Under the pieces are notes generated by a model. The model was not told the DNA's origin and searched no databases. It worked only from the letters and a program-made list of their open reading frames with translations. Below are positions 16,571 through 26,906 of a stretch of 41,299 bases of DNA, piece after piece. The stretch is from Janibacter corallicola NBRC 107790 (GTDB lineage Bacteria > Actinomycetota > Actinomycetes > Actinomycetales > Dermatophilaceae), in assembly GCF_001570965.1 (NCBI RefSeq), contig NZ_BCSR01000027.1, positions 1 through 41,299 of the forward strand, given 5' to 3'. Every line of letters begins with the position of its first letter. The first letter of the stretch is position 1. The translations under genes and the position numbers were made by a program.

Positions 16571-17520
16571 GCAGCCCGACTCTGGACCGTGCCGCACCGC
16601 GCACGCGACCGCTCATCCCGTCCGTACCCGTGACCGCGACCTCGTCGCCCCCGTCCCCGGCGCCGGTGCCCCCGAAGCACCCCCGCGTGGGCGTCGTGGT
16701 CCTCACCCAGTCCGACCGCCCGGAGCTGCACGACGCGCTGGCCTCGGTGCGCTCCCAGCGCGGCGTGGACGCCCATCTCGTGCTCGTCGTCAACGGTGCG
16801 CCCGCTCCCGGGACGACCACCCCGGACCACCTGATCGAGCTGCCGGAGAACGTCGGGATCCCCGCCGGCCGCAACATCGGCGCCGCTGCTGCGCGGGCCG
16901 ATGTCGTCGTCTTCCTCGACGACGACGCCGAGCTGCTCGGGCAGGACCACCTCGCCTCGGTGCTGCGCCGCTTCGACGAGGACCCCGGCCTCGGCGCGAT
17001 GGCGATCCGCATCGTCGACGAGTCCGGGGCGACCCAGCGGCGCCACGTCCCCCGCCTCGGGCAGGGCTCAGCCGACCGCTCGGGACCGGTGACCCACTTC
17101 ATCGGGGCCGCCTGCGCGGTGCGCGCGAGTGCCTTCAACGAGATCGGGGGCTTCGACCCGCGCTTCTTCTACTCCATGGAGGAGTCGGACCTGGCCTGGC
17201 GGCTGCAGGACCGCGGCTGGGGCGTCTGGTACTCCGCCGACCTCGCCGCCTTCCACCCCCGCACCCCGGCCTCCCGGCACGCCCGGTTCACGTGGTTCCT
17301 CGCCCGCAACCGGGCCTGGATGGCCTGGCGCTCGCTCCCGCTGCCACTCCTGGTGGCGCACCTGGTGCTGTGGACGGGCGTGTGCGCGTTGCGGCGCCAC
17401 TCGCTGCGGGACGTCCTCGCCGGCTACCGCGAGGCCTGGGCCACCCGCCCCGCCCGCCGACCGATGCGGTGGCGGACCATCGCCCGGATGACCCGCCTGG
17501 GCCGCCCGCCGGTCGTCTGA
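16567..17520 (+). CDS. GT2-family glycosyltransferase (paralogue of 25945-26811)
   Basis: A 317-residue GT2 enzyme. A proline-rich, poorly ordered N-terminus of about 35 residues precedes VGVVVLTQSDRPELHDAL. ENVGIPAGRNIGAA and the metal site VFLDDDAEL follow, then GGFDPRFFYSMEESDLAWRL with the catalytic-base ED-type motif. The GTG at 16567 overlaps the preceding stop. The C-terminal tail (RRPMRWRTIARMTRLG) is almost repeated in the product of 25945-26811, so the two are clear paralogues on either side of the housekeeping block. It resembles rhamnosyl/galactofuranosyl-type GT2 enzymes, but that is inference. Confidence 0.88.
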   Translation: MSSPTLDRAAPRTRPLIPSVPVTATSSPPSPAPVPPKHPRVGVVVLTQSDRPELHDALASVRSQRGVDAHLVLVVNGAPAPGTTTPDHLIELPENVGIPAGRNIGAAAARADVVVFLDDDAELLGQDHLASVLRRFDEDPGLGAMAIRIVDESGATQRRHVPRLGQGSADRSGPVTHFIGAACAVRASAFNEIGGFDPRFFYSMEESDLAWRLQDRGWGVWYSADLAAFHPRTPASRHARFTWFLARNRAWMAWRSLPLPLLVAHLVLWTGVCALRRHSLRDVLAGYREAWATRPARRPMRWRTIARMTRLGRPPVV

Positions 17521-17524
17521 GCCG

Positions 17525-17537
17525 CGGGGCACCCCCG
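17525..17537 (+). terminator. Weak hairpin after the glycosyltransferase operon
   Basis: CGGGG (17525-17529) and CCCCG (17533-17537) with a three-base loop, five bases after the stop codon. There is no T-tract. The remaining bases to the tRNA gene (17538-17622) show nothing else. Confidence 0.3.
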
Positions 17538-17622
17538 TCGCCGGTCACGGGTCGCTGGCCCCTCCCGGTGCAATCCCAGCACGCCCAGACACCTCGACCC
17601 GTTCGGCGACGAAACTCATGGG

Positions 17623-17695
17623 TGGGCCCCGTGGGACTCGAACCCACAACCTACGGATTAAAAGTCCGCAGCTCTACCACTTGAGCTAGAGGCCC
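17623..17695 (-). tRNA. tRNA-Lys (anticodon TTT)
   Basis: On the minus strand a 73-base cloverleaf is complete. The acceptor stem GGGCCTC pairs with the 3' GGGGCCC through one T-G wobble. The D-arm region AGCTCAAGTGGTAGAGC, an anticodon loop with CTTTTAA giving TTT, and the T-arm GTTCGAGTCCCAC follow. CCA is not encoded. It stands alone and convergent to the glycosyltransferase operon. Confidence 0.96.
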
Positions 17696-17821
17696 GGCGC
17701 CAGTGCAGGTTAGCGGAGAGACCCGGTGGGTGGTCGGCCCGTGGTCGGCACGGCAGGGGCTGCGCCACCGGGGGACCCGCTTTGCCGCGGCCCTGTGAGG
17801 TGCGGCACAGTGGGAGGGAGG

Positions 17822-17838
17822 CCCCGGGGACCCCGGGG
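17822..17838. repeat. Tandem palindromic octamers upstream of the DadA-like gene
   Basis: CCCCGGGG at 17822-17829 and again at 17831-17838, separated by one A. Each unit is self-complementary, and the two can also pair with each other. They lie 21 bases before the ATG at 17860 and could be an operator or a 5' leader hairpin. Confidence 0.5.
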
Positions 17839-17859
17839 CCGCGGTTTCGAGAGGACGTC

Positions 17860-19116
17860 ATGGTCGCCACCCACCCACCCCAGAAGGTCACCGTCATCGG
17901 CGCCGGCATGGTCGGTCTGTCCACCGCCTGGTTCCTCCAGGAGCACGGCGTGCAGGTCGAGGTCGTCGACCGCGAGGGGGTCGCCGCCGGCTCCTCCTGG
18001 GGCAACGCCGGCTGGCTCACCCCCGGCCTGTCCACCCCCCTTCCGGATCCGGCCGTCCTCTCCTACGGGATCAAGGCCGTGGTCTCGCCCGCCTCCCCGG
18101 TCTACGTCCCGGTGACGACCGACCTGCGGCTGCTGCGCTTCCTCGCGACCTTCACCCGCAACTCCACGATGCGGCGGTGGAACCGCTCGATGCGCGCCCT
18201 GGCGCCGATCAACGCCCGGGCCCTGGCGGCCTTCGACGCGCTGCACGAGGGCGGCGTCGCCGAGCCGACCCACGAGGCGCACTCCTTCCTCGCCGGCTAC
18301 CGCTCGAAGGCCGAGACCGACTTCATGCTCACCGAGCTGCGCCACATCGCCGAGGCCGGCCAGGAGATGCACTTCGAGGAGCTCACCGGCGAGGAGGTCC
18401 GCGCACTCGAGCCGACCTTCTCCGAGATCGTGGGGGCCGGCATCCGCCTCTTCGACCAGCGCTACATCCACCCGCCCCGCTACGTCGCCTCCCTCGCCGA
18501 TTCGGTGCGGGCGCGCGGCGCCACGATCCGCACCGGCGTCACCGTCACCGGTCTCACCCCCGAGACGAAGGGGGTCCGCCTGGACGTCGCGGAGGGGGCG
18601 CCGGAGGTCCACGAGCAGGTCGTCGTCGCAAACGGCACCTGGATCAGCTCCCTCGTGCGGGGGCTCGGGGTGCGCACGCCGGTCCAGGCCGGTCGCGGCT
18701 ACAGCTTCAGCTCCCCGATCGACCACGAGCCGAGCGGTCCGGTGTACCTGCCGAACGAGCGGGTGGCCTGCACCCCGCTCGGCGACGGCCGCCTCCGGGT
18801 GGCCGGGATGATGGAGTTCCGCCCGCCCGAGGCCCCGCTGGACCAGCGGCGGGTCGAGGCCGTCGTCGAGGCCGCCCGCCCCTTCCTGCGCGGCGTCGAC
18901 CTGGATCACCGCGAGGACGAGTGGGTCGGCTCCCGGCCCTGCACCCCCGACGGGCTGCCGACGATCGGCGCCACGAGCTCCCCGCGGGTGCACGTCGCCG
19001 GTGGGCACGGGATGTGGGGCATCACCCTCGGGCCGGCCACCGGACAGCTCCTCGCGGAGGCCATGGTGACGGGCCGGCCGGTCCCCGAGCTGACCCCCTT
19101 CGACCCACTGCGCTGA
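17860..19116 (+). CDS. FAD-dependent oxidoreductase, D-amino-acid dehydrogenase (DadA)-like
   Basis: A 418-residue flavoprotein of the DAO/glycine-oxidase superfamily. The dinucleotide fold is at the N-terminus (VIGAGMVGLSTAWFLQ, GxGxxG at 14-19), and SSWGNAGWLTPG near 45 is the DadA-like flavin contact. The C-terminal GGHGMWGITLGPATGQLLAE is the family's conserved FAD-binding end. The expected reaction is oxidation of a D-amino acid or related secondary amine with electrons passed to an acceptor. The ATG at 17860 has a GAGAGGA site; an upstream in-frame extension has no similarity. Two tandem palindromes lie in its leader. The substrate is uncertain. Confidence 0.85.
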   Translation: MVATHPPQKVTVIGAGMVGLSTAWFLQEHGVQVEVVDREGVAAGSSWGNAGWLTPGLSTPLPDPAVLSYGIKAVVSPASPVYVPVTTDLRLLRFLATFTRNSTMRRWNRSMRALAPINARALAAFDALHEGGVAEPTHEAHSFLAGYRSKAETDFMLTELRHIAEAGQEMHFEELTGEEVRALEPTFSEIVGAGIRLFDQRYIHPPRYVASLADSVRARGATIRTGVTVTGLTPETKGVRLDVAEGAPEVHEQVVVANGTWISSLVRGLGVRTPVQAGRGYSFSSPIDHEPSGPVYLPNERVACTPLGDGRLRVAGMMEFRPPEAPLDQRRVEAVVEAARPFLRGVDLDHREDEWVGSRPCTPDGLPTIGATSSPRVHVAGGHGMWGITLGPATGQLLAEAMVTGRPVPELTPFDPLR

Positions 19117-19141
19117 CGGGCCGTTACCTTTCCGTTATCCT
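19113..19141 (+). promoter_or_regulatory. Probable promoter of the acyltransferase gene
   Basis: CTGACG (19113-19118) as -35 and TATCCT (19136-19141) as -10 are 17 bases apart. The -35 box covers the upstream stop codon. Transcription would begin within a few bases of the ATG at 19151, so the mRNA may be nearly leaderless although CGGAGGGG precedes the ATG. Confidence 0.45.
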
Positions 19142-19150
19142 CGGAGGGGT

Positions 19151-20254
19151 ATGCGACTCCCCTCGATCGGCTCCGCGTTGTCCAGCCGGGACAACTCACT
19201 CAATGCTGTCCGGCTCATCCTGGCAGCGATGGTCATCGCCTCCCACTCCCCGCTCGGGGGGTATGAGCACGAGGCGTGGGAGCGGATCGGCCCGCTCGCG
19301 GTCAACGGGTTCTTCGCCCTCTCCGGCTTCCTCATCGCCGGCTCGCGGCTGCGCAACGGCTTCGGCCGCTACCTGGACCGTCGGGCGCGGCGCATCCTGC
19401 CCGGATTCTGGGTGTGCCTCGGAGTCGTCGCCTTCCTCTTCGCGCCGCTCGGTGCACTCTTCGGCGAGGGGCGCTGGCACCCGGCCGGGGCGGTCTCCTT
19501 CGTCGTCGACAACGTCCTGCTCTACGTCTTCAGCCCGACGGTGGCCTCGACCCTGCAGGGCGCCCCGGCACCGTCGGAGTGGAACGGCTCGCTGTGGTCG
19601 CTGCCCTACGAGTTCCTCGCCTACCTCGTCTTCGGCCTCGTCATCGGGCTGCCGTGGGTGCGCCGCCACCTCTCGCGCACGATGCTGGTCGCGGTGCTCG
19701 TGCTGCCGCTGCTCTACTGCTGGTTCGGTGACCTCACCGGCCTCGCGAACAAGGTGGAGCAGATCGTGCGCCTCTTCGCCTTCTTCGCCGCCGGCGCGAT
19801 GGCCTACTCGCTGAAGGACCGGCTGCCGGTCTCGCACCCGCTCGGGCTGCTCGCCGGGGTGTGGGTCGTCGCCGGCTGCCTCGTCGGCGGCGAGGAGGCC
19901 ATGCACCAGCTGACGGTCATCCCGCTGACGTACCTGCTGCTCTACGTCGGGTCCACGTGGCGCACCCGGTTCGCCGCCACGGAGGACATCTCCTACGGGA
20001 TGTACATCTACGGCTGGCCGGTCCAGCAGCTGCTCGCCCTCGCCGGTGTCGGCGCGTTCGTCCCGCAGGCCGCCTTCGTCGTGCTGTCGATCGCCTGCAC
20101 CGCCCCGCTGGCGCTGCTCTCCTGGCGGCTCGTGGAGAAGCCGGCCATGCGCCTGGGCACCCGCCCCCGGCCGACGGGCGACCTGCACCCGGCCGAGGCC
20201 ACGGCGAGCGCGCCGGAGTCACCGCGCCGCCCCGTGCTGCTCGGCAGCCGCTGA
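19151..20254 (+). CDS. Acyltransferase-3 family membrane protein (OafA/YrhL-like)
   Basis: A 367-residue polytopic membrane protein of the acyltransferase-3 family, which moves acyl groups (often acetyl) onto extracytoplasmic sugars. It has about ten hydrophobic segments. The family motif is near the N-terminus (NAVRLILAAMVIASHSPL, containing the conserved R and H). FFALSGFLIAGSRLR follows at about 55, then RRARRILPGFW. The C-terminal 35 residues are hydrophilic and proline-rich. It lies beside, not inside, the two glycan blocks, so O-acetylation of the surface polymer is possible but unproven. The ATG at 19151 is the start. Confidence 0.88.
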   Translation: MRLPSIGSALSSRDNSLNAVRLILAAMVIASHSPLGGYEHEAWERIGPLAVNGFFALSGFLIAGSRLRNGFGRYLDRRARRILPGFWVCLGVVAFLFAPLGALFGEGRWHPAGAVSFVVDNVLLYVFSPTVASTLQGAPAPSEWNGSLWSLPYEFLAYLVFGLVIGLPWVRRHLSRTMLVAVLVLPLLYCWFGDLTGLANKVEQIVRLFAFFAAGAMAYSLKDRLPVSHPLGLLAGVWVVAGCLVGGEEAMHQLTVIPLTYLLLYVGSTWRTRFAATEDISYGMYIYGWPVQQLLALAGVGAFVPQAAFVVLSIACTAPLALLSWRLVEKPAMRLGTRPRPTGDLHPAEATASAPESPRRPVLLGSR

Positions 20255-20281
20255 CCGGGCCGTCGGGCGGGCACGGCGCCA

Positions 20282-20285
<4 letters not shown>
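20251..20285. terminator. Weak bidirectional hairpin between acyltransferase and DUF445 genes
   Basis: An outer CTGA/TCAG pairing (20251-20254 with 20282-20285) contains both stop codons. It encloses an inner GCCGT/ACGGC stem (20259-20263 with 20273-20277). The structure is marginal. Confidence 0.3.
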
Positions 20286-23016
<2,731 letters not shown>

Positions 23017-23020
23017 CGCG

Positions 23021-24070
23021 ATGAGGTCCCTGCAGCCGCTGGAGGCACCGGTCGACCCGGTCGACGCGCTGCGGCGCGTGGGCTTCCTCCTGGAGCGCAC
23101 CCGCCAGCACAGCCGTCGTGTGGAGGCCTTCCGCGGCGCCGTCGACGTCGTCCGCGGGTTGGCCGAAGGCGAGCTGGCGACCCACGTCGAAGGGGGCACC
23201 CTCACCGACCTGCCGGGCATCGGCCCCTCCACCGCCGGCGTCATCGCCCAGGCAGCGGCAGGCGAGCTGCCCGACTACCTCGCGGCCAAGCAGGAGGAGC
23301 ACGGCGGGCCGCTCGTCACCGGCGGCGAGACCCTCACCGAGGCGATCATCGGCGACTGCCACCTGCACTCGGACTGGTCCGACGGCGGTGGCCCGATCGA
23401 GGAGATGGTCCTCACCGCGGTCGAGCTCGGCCACGAGTGGATGGTGCTCACGGACCACTCCCCCCGCCTGCGGATCGCGAACGGCCTGAGCGCCGCCCGC
23501 CTCGCCCGGCAGATCGACCTGCTGCGGCGCATCGACCACTCGCTCGGGGAGAGCATCACCGTCCTCGCGGGCATCGAGGTCGACATCCTCGACGACGGCT
23601 CGCTGGACCAGTCCGAGGAGATGCTCGACCGGCTCGACCTCGTCACCGCCTCGGTGCACTCCAAGCTGCGGATGCCCAGGGAGCCGATGACCCGCCGCAT
23701 GCTCACCGCGGTGGCGAACCCGCACGTGAACGTCCTGGGGCACTGCACGGGACGGCTCGTCACCGGCTCGCGGGGCACCCGGCCGCAGAGCGAGTTCGAC
23801 GCCCGCGCCGTCTTCGAGGCCTGCGCCGAGCACGACGTGGCCGTGGAGATCAACTCCCGCCCCGAGCGGTGCGACCCACCCGACGACCTCGTCGAGCTGG
23901 CCCTGGAGGCCGGCTGCCTCTTCGCGATCGACTCCGACGCCCACGCCCCCGGGCAGCTGGAGATGAAGGCCTACGGCGCCGAGCGCGCCGAACGGCTCGG
24001 GGTCCCGCAGGAGCGGATCGTCACGACGTGGGAGGTCGACCGGCTCCGGGCCTGGGCGAGGGGCTCCTGA
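23021..24070 (+). CDS. PHP-domain metal-dependent phosphoesterase with N-terminal HhH region
   Basis: A 349-residue protein. An N-terminal helical region ends in a helix-hairpin-helix (LTDLPGIGPSTAGVIAQAAA, about 61-80) as in PolX-type proteins. A PHP domain follows with metal ligands in GDCHLHSDWSDG (111-122), LTDHSPR near 143, a central Glu/His pair, GHCTGR, and DSDAHAP near the end. This resembles the C-terminal half of bacterial PolX without the polymerase domain. Phosphodiesterase or DNA 3'-end processing activity is plausible. It starts four bases after the guaB1 stop, without a clear ribosome site, so it is translated by coupling. The substrate is unknown. Confidence 0.85.
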   Translation: MRSLQPLEAPVDPVDALRRVGFLLERTRQHSRRVEAFRGAVDVVRGLAEGELATHVEGGTLTDLPGIGPSTAGVIAQAAAGELPDYLAAKQEEHGGPLVTGGETLTEAIIGDCHLHSDWSDGGGPIEEMVLTAVELGHEWMVLTDHSPRLRIANGLSAARLARQIDLLRRIDHSLGESITVLAGIEVDILDDGSLDQSEEMLDRLDLVTASVHSKLRMPREPMTRRMLTAVANPHVNVLGHCTGRLVTGSRGTRPQSEFDARAVFEACAEHDVAVEINSRPERCDPPDDLVELALEAGCLFAIDSDAHAPGQLEMKAYGAERAERLGVPQERIVTTWEVDRLRAWARGS

Positions 24071-24131
24071 CCCGTCCCCCTCGGTCCAGGAAGGACACTC
24101 GCGGGCATCCGGGGTGGGCCAACGCGCCGTT

Positions 24132-24160
24132 TTGGCGTTCCGGCGCCGGTCTCGTATGCT
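24132..24160 (+). promoter_or_regulatory. Promoter of the tRNA-Glu/Asp/Phe operon
   Basis: TTGGCG (24132-24137), a 17-base spacer and TATGCT (24155-24160) form the best sigma-70-type promoter in the window. It lies 60 bases before tRNA-Glu. The rest of 24071-24219 holds no gene. Confidence 0.65.
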
Positions 24161-24219
24161 TTCGAAAGTCCTCGACGGATTCGGGCCCTGCCTGCTGTGT
24201 GGCGAGGGTCCGTCATCGG

Positions 24220-24292
24220 GTCCCCATCGTCTAGCGGCCTAGGACCCCGCCCTTTCACGGCGGTAGCACGGGTTCGAATCCCGTTGGGGATA
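24220..24292 (+). tRNA. tRNA-Glu (anticodon TTC)
   Basis: A complete 73-base cloverleaf. The acceptor stem GTCCCCA pairs with TGGGGAT (first pair G-T). The anticodon stem CCGCC/GGCGG carries CTTTCAC, giving TTC, and the T-arm contains GGTTCGAATCC. It is the first tRNA of a three-tRNA cluster. Confidence 0.96.
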
Positions 24293-24315
24293 CGCAAGCA
24301 CGCCTTGCACTGCAA

Positions 24316-24389
24316 GGCCCTGTAGCGCAGTTGGTTAGCGCGCCGCCCTGTCACGGCGGAGGTCGCGGGTTCGAGTCCCGTCAGGGTCG
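24316..24389 (+). tRNA. tRNA-Asp (anticodon GTC)
   Basis: A 74-base cloverleaf. The acceptor stem GGCCCTG pairs with CAGGGTC, the anticodon stem CCGCC/GGCGG presents CTGTCAC giving GTC, the T-arm has GGTTCGAGTCC, and the discriminator base is G. It lies 23 bases after tRNA-Glu and is probably co-transcribed. Confidence 0.96.
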
Positions 24390-24415
24390 CTCGCTGGTCC
24401 GTCACGGACCAGCTC

Positions 24416-24489
24416 GGCCAGGTAGCTCAGTTGGTACGAGCGTCCGACTGAAAATCGGAAGGTCGGCGGTTCGACCCCGCCCCTGGCCA
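24416..24489 (+). tRNA. tRNA-Phe (anticodon GAA)
   Basis: A 74-base cloverleaf. The acceptor stem GGCCAGG pairs perfectly with CCTGGCC, the anticodon loop CTGAAAA gives GAA, the T-arm has GGTTCGACCCC, and the discriminator base is A. It is the last gene of the tRNA cluster and converges on the methyltransferase gene; 24490-24540 contains nothing recognisable. Confidence 0.96.
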
Positions 24490-24540
24490 CCCGGTGGTTC
24501 CTCGCAGTTCCCCCCGTCGCCCGCGACCTCGCCCCAGTGC

Positions 24541-25248
24541 TCAGGACTCCCGCAGGCGCACCGCGAGGTTCATGTGCCCGATGGCGACGGCCTCGAAGTC
24601 CAGGTCCGGCCGGCCCTCCAGGAACTCGGTGAAGGCGCGGTGCTCGTGGCGGTGCCACCCGTGGTACCCGAAGTACTCGTCGAAGACCACGACGGTGCCG
24701 GGGAGGAACCGGTCGCCCAGCTCGTCGAAGACGGTCCTCGTCGAGCCGTAAAGGTCGGCGTCGAGGTGGACGAAGCGGAACGCCTCGTTCGTCGCGGCCG
24801 CGAAGACCGGAACGGTCTCGTCGAACCAGCCGACGTGGAACTCGATGTTCGTCTGGGGCAGCTCGGGCGGCCGGCCGCCGATGTCGAAGGCACCGGCGTC
24901 CTTCCCGCTCCCGTTCCAGGCCTCCGGCAGGCCCTCGAACGAGTCGAAGCCGTGGACGGTCTGGTCGCAGAAGTGGTCGGCGATCCGGGAGAGGCTCTGG
25001 CCCCTGTGCACCCCGAACTCGGCGACGAGTCCGGACGCCGCGGGCGCCTCGGCGAGCGCGCGACCCAGGGCCTGCGGGTTGTGCTGGTGCACCTGCGCGT
25101 CGGCGAACCGCTCGTCGCCGCGGATGTGGTCGACCGCGTCCTGGACGGCAGCACGTCGCAGGCCCAACGCGGTCGAGGGGATCTCCCGTGTCGTGCGCAG
25201 CTGCTTGACGATCTGCTGCAGGAGCTCGTCGGTGGGGCTCTTGGGCAT
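24541..25248 (-). CDS. TylF-like (macrocin-O-methyltransferase family) SAM-dependent methyltransferase
   Basis: A 235-residue class I methyltransferase. The SAM-binding loop is VAEFGVHRGQSL near 73, GFDSFEGLPEAW follows near 100, and the metal-site segment FVHLDADLYGSTRTVFDEL is characteristic of the TylF/MycF family, which methylates sugar hydroxyls using a divalent metal. The ATG at 25248 has a GGAAAGG site. A -10 box (TACCTT, 25296 back to 25291) suggests its own promoter downstream of tagD. In this neighbourhood O-methylation of a surface sugar is a reasonable inference. Confidence 0.85.
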   Translation of the reverse strand: MPKSPTDELLQQIVKQLRTTREIPSTALGLRRAAVQDAVDHIRGDERFADAQVHQHNPQALGRALAEAPAASGLVAEFGVHRGQSLSRIADHFCDQTVHGFDSFEGLPEAWNGSGKDAGAFDIGGRPPELPQTNIEFHVGWFDETVPVFAAATNEAFRFVHLDADLYGSTRTVFDELGDRFLPGTVVVFDEYFGYHGWHRHEHRAFTEFLEGRPDLDFEAVAIGHMNLAVRLRES

Positions 25249-25313
25249 CGGCCCGACCTTTCCTTTGCCGTGGTGGCGCGTACGGCGGCGAAGGTAGTCG
25301 GCCGGGGTTGAGT

Positions 25314-25351
25314 CCGGGTGGACACCCGGTGAACGCGGAGTCGTCCTCCGC
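25314..25351 (-). terminator. Tandem hairpins after tagD
   Basis: Two stems lie in the 112-base gap after the tagD stop: GCGGAG/CTCCGC (25335-25340 with 25346-25351) and CCGGGTG/CACCCGG (25314-25320 with 25323-25329, with inner bases opening to form a loop). They could terminate tagD mRNA before the methyltransferase promoter. Confidence 0.45.
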
Positions 25352-25360
25352 GCCGTCAGC

Positions 25361-25822
25361 TCAGCTGAGCTCCTTGACGATCTGCCCGATGTTGTCGATC
25401 GTGCGCTTCAGCTCCTCGACGTGCCGGGTGTCGAAGGCGCTGAGCACCCGCTTCATCTCGGTCGTGGAGATGCCGTCGGTACGGGGCAGGTAGACCAGCT
25501 CGACCTTGTCGGCGAGGTCGTCGAACTTGCCCTCCCAGTCCGCGCCCATGCCGAGGATGTCCACATCGTAGGTCTCGATGTCCTCGCGCTTCTGGCTCCA
25601 CCGGTCCTCGGGGATGGCCAGGTCGACGTACTTGATGCTGTCGACGATCTCCAGGCGCTGCTCGAAGGGCACGATCGGCTTCTTGCCCTTGATCGCGTTG
25701 AACTCGTCGGTGGAGACCGCGACGATCAGCCGGTCGCCGAGCGCGCTGAGCCGCTTGATGATGTTCAGGTGTCCGATGTGGAAGAGATCGAACGTGCCGT
25801 ACGTGATGACGGTCTTGCCCAT
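25361..25822 (-). CDS. tagD: Glycerol-3-phosphate cytidylyltransferase-like protein (TagD-like)
   Basis: A 153-residue cytidylyltransferase. The CTP-binding motif GTFDLFHIGHLNIIKR lies near 9-24 (HxGH-type signature). RTDGISTTEMKR near 118 contains the ISTT motif shared by TagD and related enzymes. The expected reaction is CTP plus sn-glycerol-3-phosphate giving CDP-glycerol, the donor for glycerol-phosphate polymers. About 20 extra C-terminal residues make it slightly longer than the 129-132-residue Bacillus TagD. The ATG at 25822 follows GAGGTG. It is divergent from a GT2 gene. Another polyol phosphate as substrate is possible. Confidence 0.88.
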   Translation of the reverse strand: MGKTVITYGTFDLFHIGHLNIIKRLSALGDRLIVAVSTDEFNAIKGKKPIVPFEQRLEIVDSIKYVDLAIPEDRWSQKREDIETYDVDILGMGADWEGKFDDLADKVELVYLPRTDGISTTEMKRVLSAFDTRHVEELKRTIDNIGQIVKELS

Positions 25823-25868
25823 GACAGGTGCACCTCGTTGGAGCGGAGCTCGGAGCGATAACCGCTCG

Positions 25869-25915
25869 AGTCTATGGGGCATCGTCCCGGCAGTCGGCCT
25901 GCGACACAGTAGGCT
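25869..25915. promoter_or_regulatory. Divergent promoter region of tagD and the GT2 gene
   Basis: On the minus strand TAGACT (25874 back to 25869) lies 46 bases from the tagD start. On the plus strand TAGGCT (25910-25915) lies 29 bases from the GT2 ATG. Both fit the TAGnnT pattern. The boxes face away from each other across 35 bases, so coordinated control is likely. Confidence 0.4.
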
Positions 25916-25944
25916 GGCCGGTCGACCCACCGAGAGGACCCCCT

Positions 25945-26811
25945 ATGGCCCAGCCGTCCGTCGACGTGGTCGTCCTCAGCCAGGGCGACCGCCACGAGGA
26001 GACCCTGCACGCCCTGGAGTCCGTCCGTTCCCAGCGCGGCGTGGAGGTCCACCTCTACCTCGTCGGCAACGGGTGGGAGCCCGCCGGCTTCCCCGACGAC
26101 GTGCGCACCATCCACCTCCCCGAGAACGTCGGCCCGGCGGAGGGTCGCAACATCGGCTTCGCGAAGGGGGACTCGGAGTTCGTCTTCTTCCTCGACAACG
26201 ACGCGTGGTTGCGGGACGGCGGCGCGCTGGCGCACGCCGTGGCGAGGCTGCACTCGGACCCCCACCTCGCGCTCGTCCACGCCCGGGTCACCGACACCGA
26301 CGGTGTCACGCTGCGCCGGTGGGTGCCGCGGGCGCGCGTGGGCGACCCCGGTGTCGGCGGTCCGGCCTTCGCCGTGTGCGAGGGCGTCGTCGTCATCCGG
26401 CGCGCGGCCTACGAGGAGGTCGGGGGCTTCCCCGGATCCTTCTTCTTCGGCCACGAGGGACTCGAGCTGGCCTGGCGACTGCGCGACCACGGCTGGGAGC
26501 TGGTCTACGACCCGTCCGTGGTCATCCACCACCCCGCCACCGAGGCCACCCGGCACGCCATCTTCTGGCGGCTCAACGCCCGGAACCGGGTGTGGGTGGC
26601 CCGGCGCAACCTGCCCTGGCCGTTCGCGGTGGTCTACGTCCTCGCGTGGACCCTCATCACGGTCGCCCGCACCTGGCGCCAGCCGGGGAACCTGCGCGCG
26701 TGGTTCCGCGGCTTCCGCGAGGGCCTCGCGGCCGACCCGGGCGGGCGTCGCCCGATGCGGTGGCGGACCGTCCTGCGGCTCACCCGGATGGGTCACCCGC
26801 CGGTGCTCTGA
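25945..26811 (+). CDS. GT2-family glycosyltransferase (paralogue of 16567-17520)
   Basis: A 288-residue GT2 enzyme: VDVVVLSQGDRHEETLHAL, ESVRSQRGV, ENVGPAEGRNIGFA, metal site FFLDNDAWL and the acceptor-side motif FGHEGLELAWRLRDHGWE. It shares these blocks in order and an almost identical C-terminal tail (RRPMRWRTVLRLTRMG) with the product of 16567-17520, but lacks that protein's proline-rich N-terminus. The ATG at 25945 has a GAGAGGA site. It is divergent from tagD, and the Stealth pair follows after 95 bases. The donor is unknown. Confidence 0.88.
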   Translation: MAQPSVDVVVLSQGDRHEETLHALESVRSQRGVEVHLYLVGNGWEPAGFPDDVRTIHLPENVGPAEGRNIGFAKGDSEFVFFLDNDAWLRDGGALAHAVARLHSDPHLALVHARVTDTDGVTLRRWVPRARVGDPGVGGPAFAVCEGVVVIRRAAYEEVGGFPGSFFFGHEGLELAWRLRDHGWELVYDPSVVIHHPATEATRHAIFWRLNARNRVWVARRNLPWPFAVVYVLAWTLITVARTWRQPGNLRAWFRGFREGLAADPGGRRPMRWRTVLRLTRMGHPPVL

Positions 26812-26858
26812 GCGGGGTCGGCCCCCGTGTCGCGGCCCAACGGCGAGGCGTCGGCACC

Positions 26859-26864
26859 TAGAGT
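26859..26864 (+). promoter_or_regulatory. Candidate -10 box for the Stealth pair
   Basis: TAGAGT about 42 bases before the TTG start at 26907. It could drive the two coupled Stealth genes independently of the preceding GT2 gene. Confidence 0.3.
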
Positions 26865-26906
26865 GACGGTGCCACACCCTTTGCGAAGACGTTCAAGGAC
26901 CGCACG

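Noticed and set aside
24152-24174. The TTCGAA palindrome near the tRNA promoter as an operator
   Set aside because: It is only six bases long and lies just downstream of the -10 box; chance occurrence is likely.
24220-24489. A tRNA-integrated prophage or island boundary
   Set aside because: No integrase gene, no direct repeat of a tRNA 3' end and no phage gene is seen in the window. Only a weaker border hypothesis is kept.
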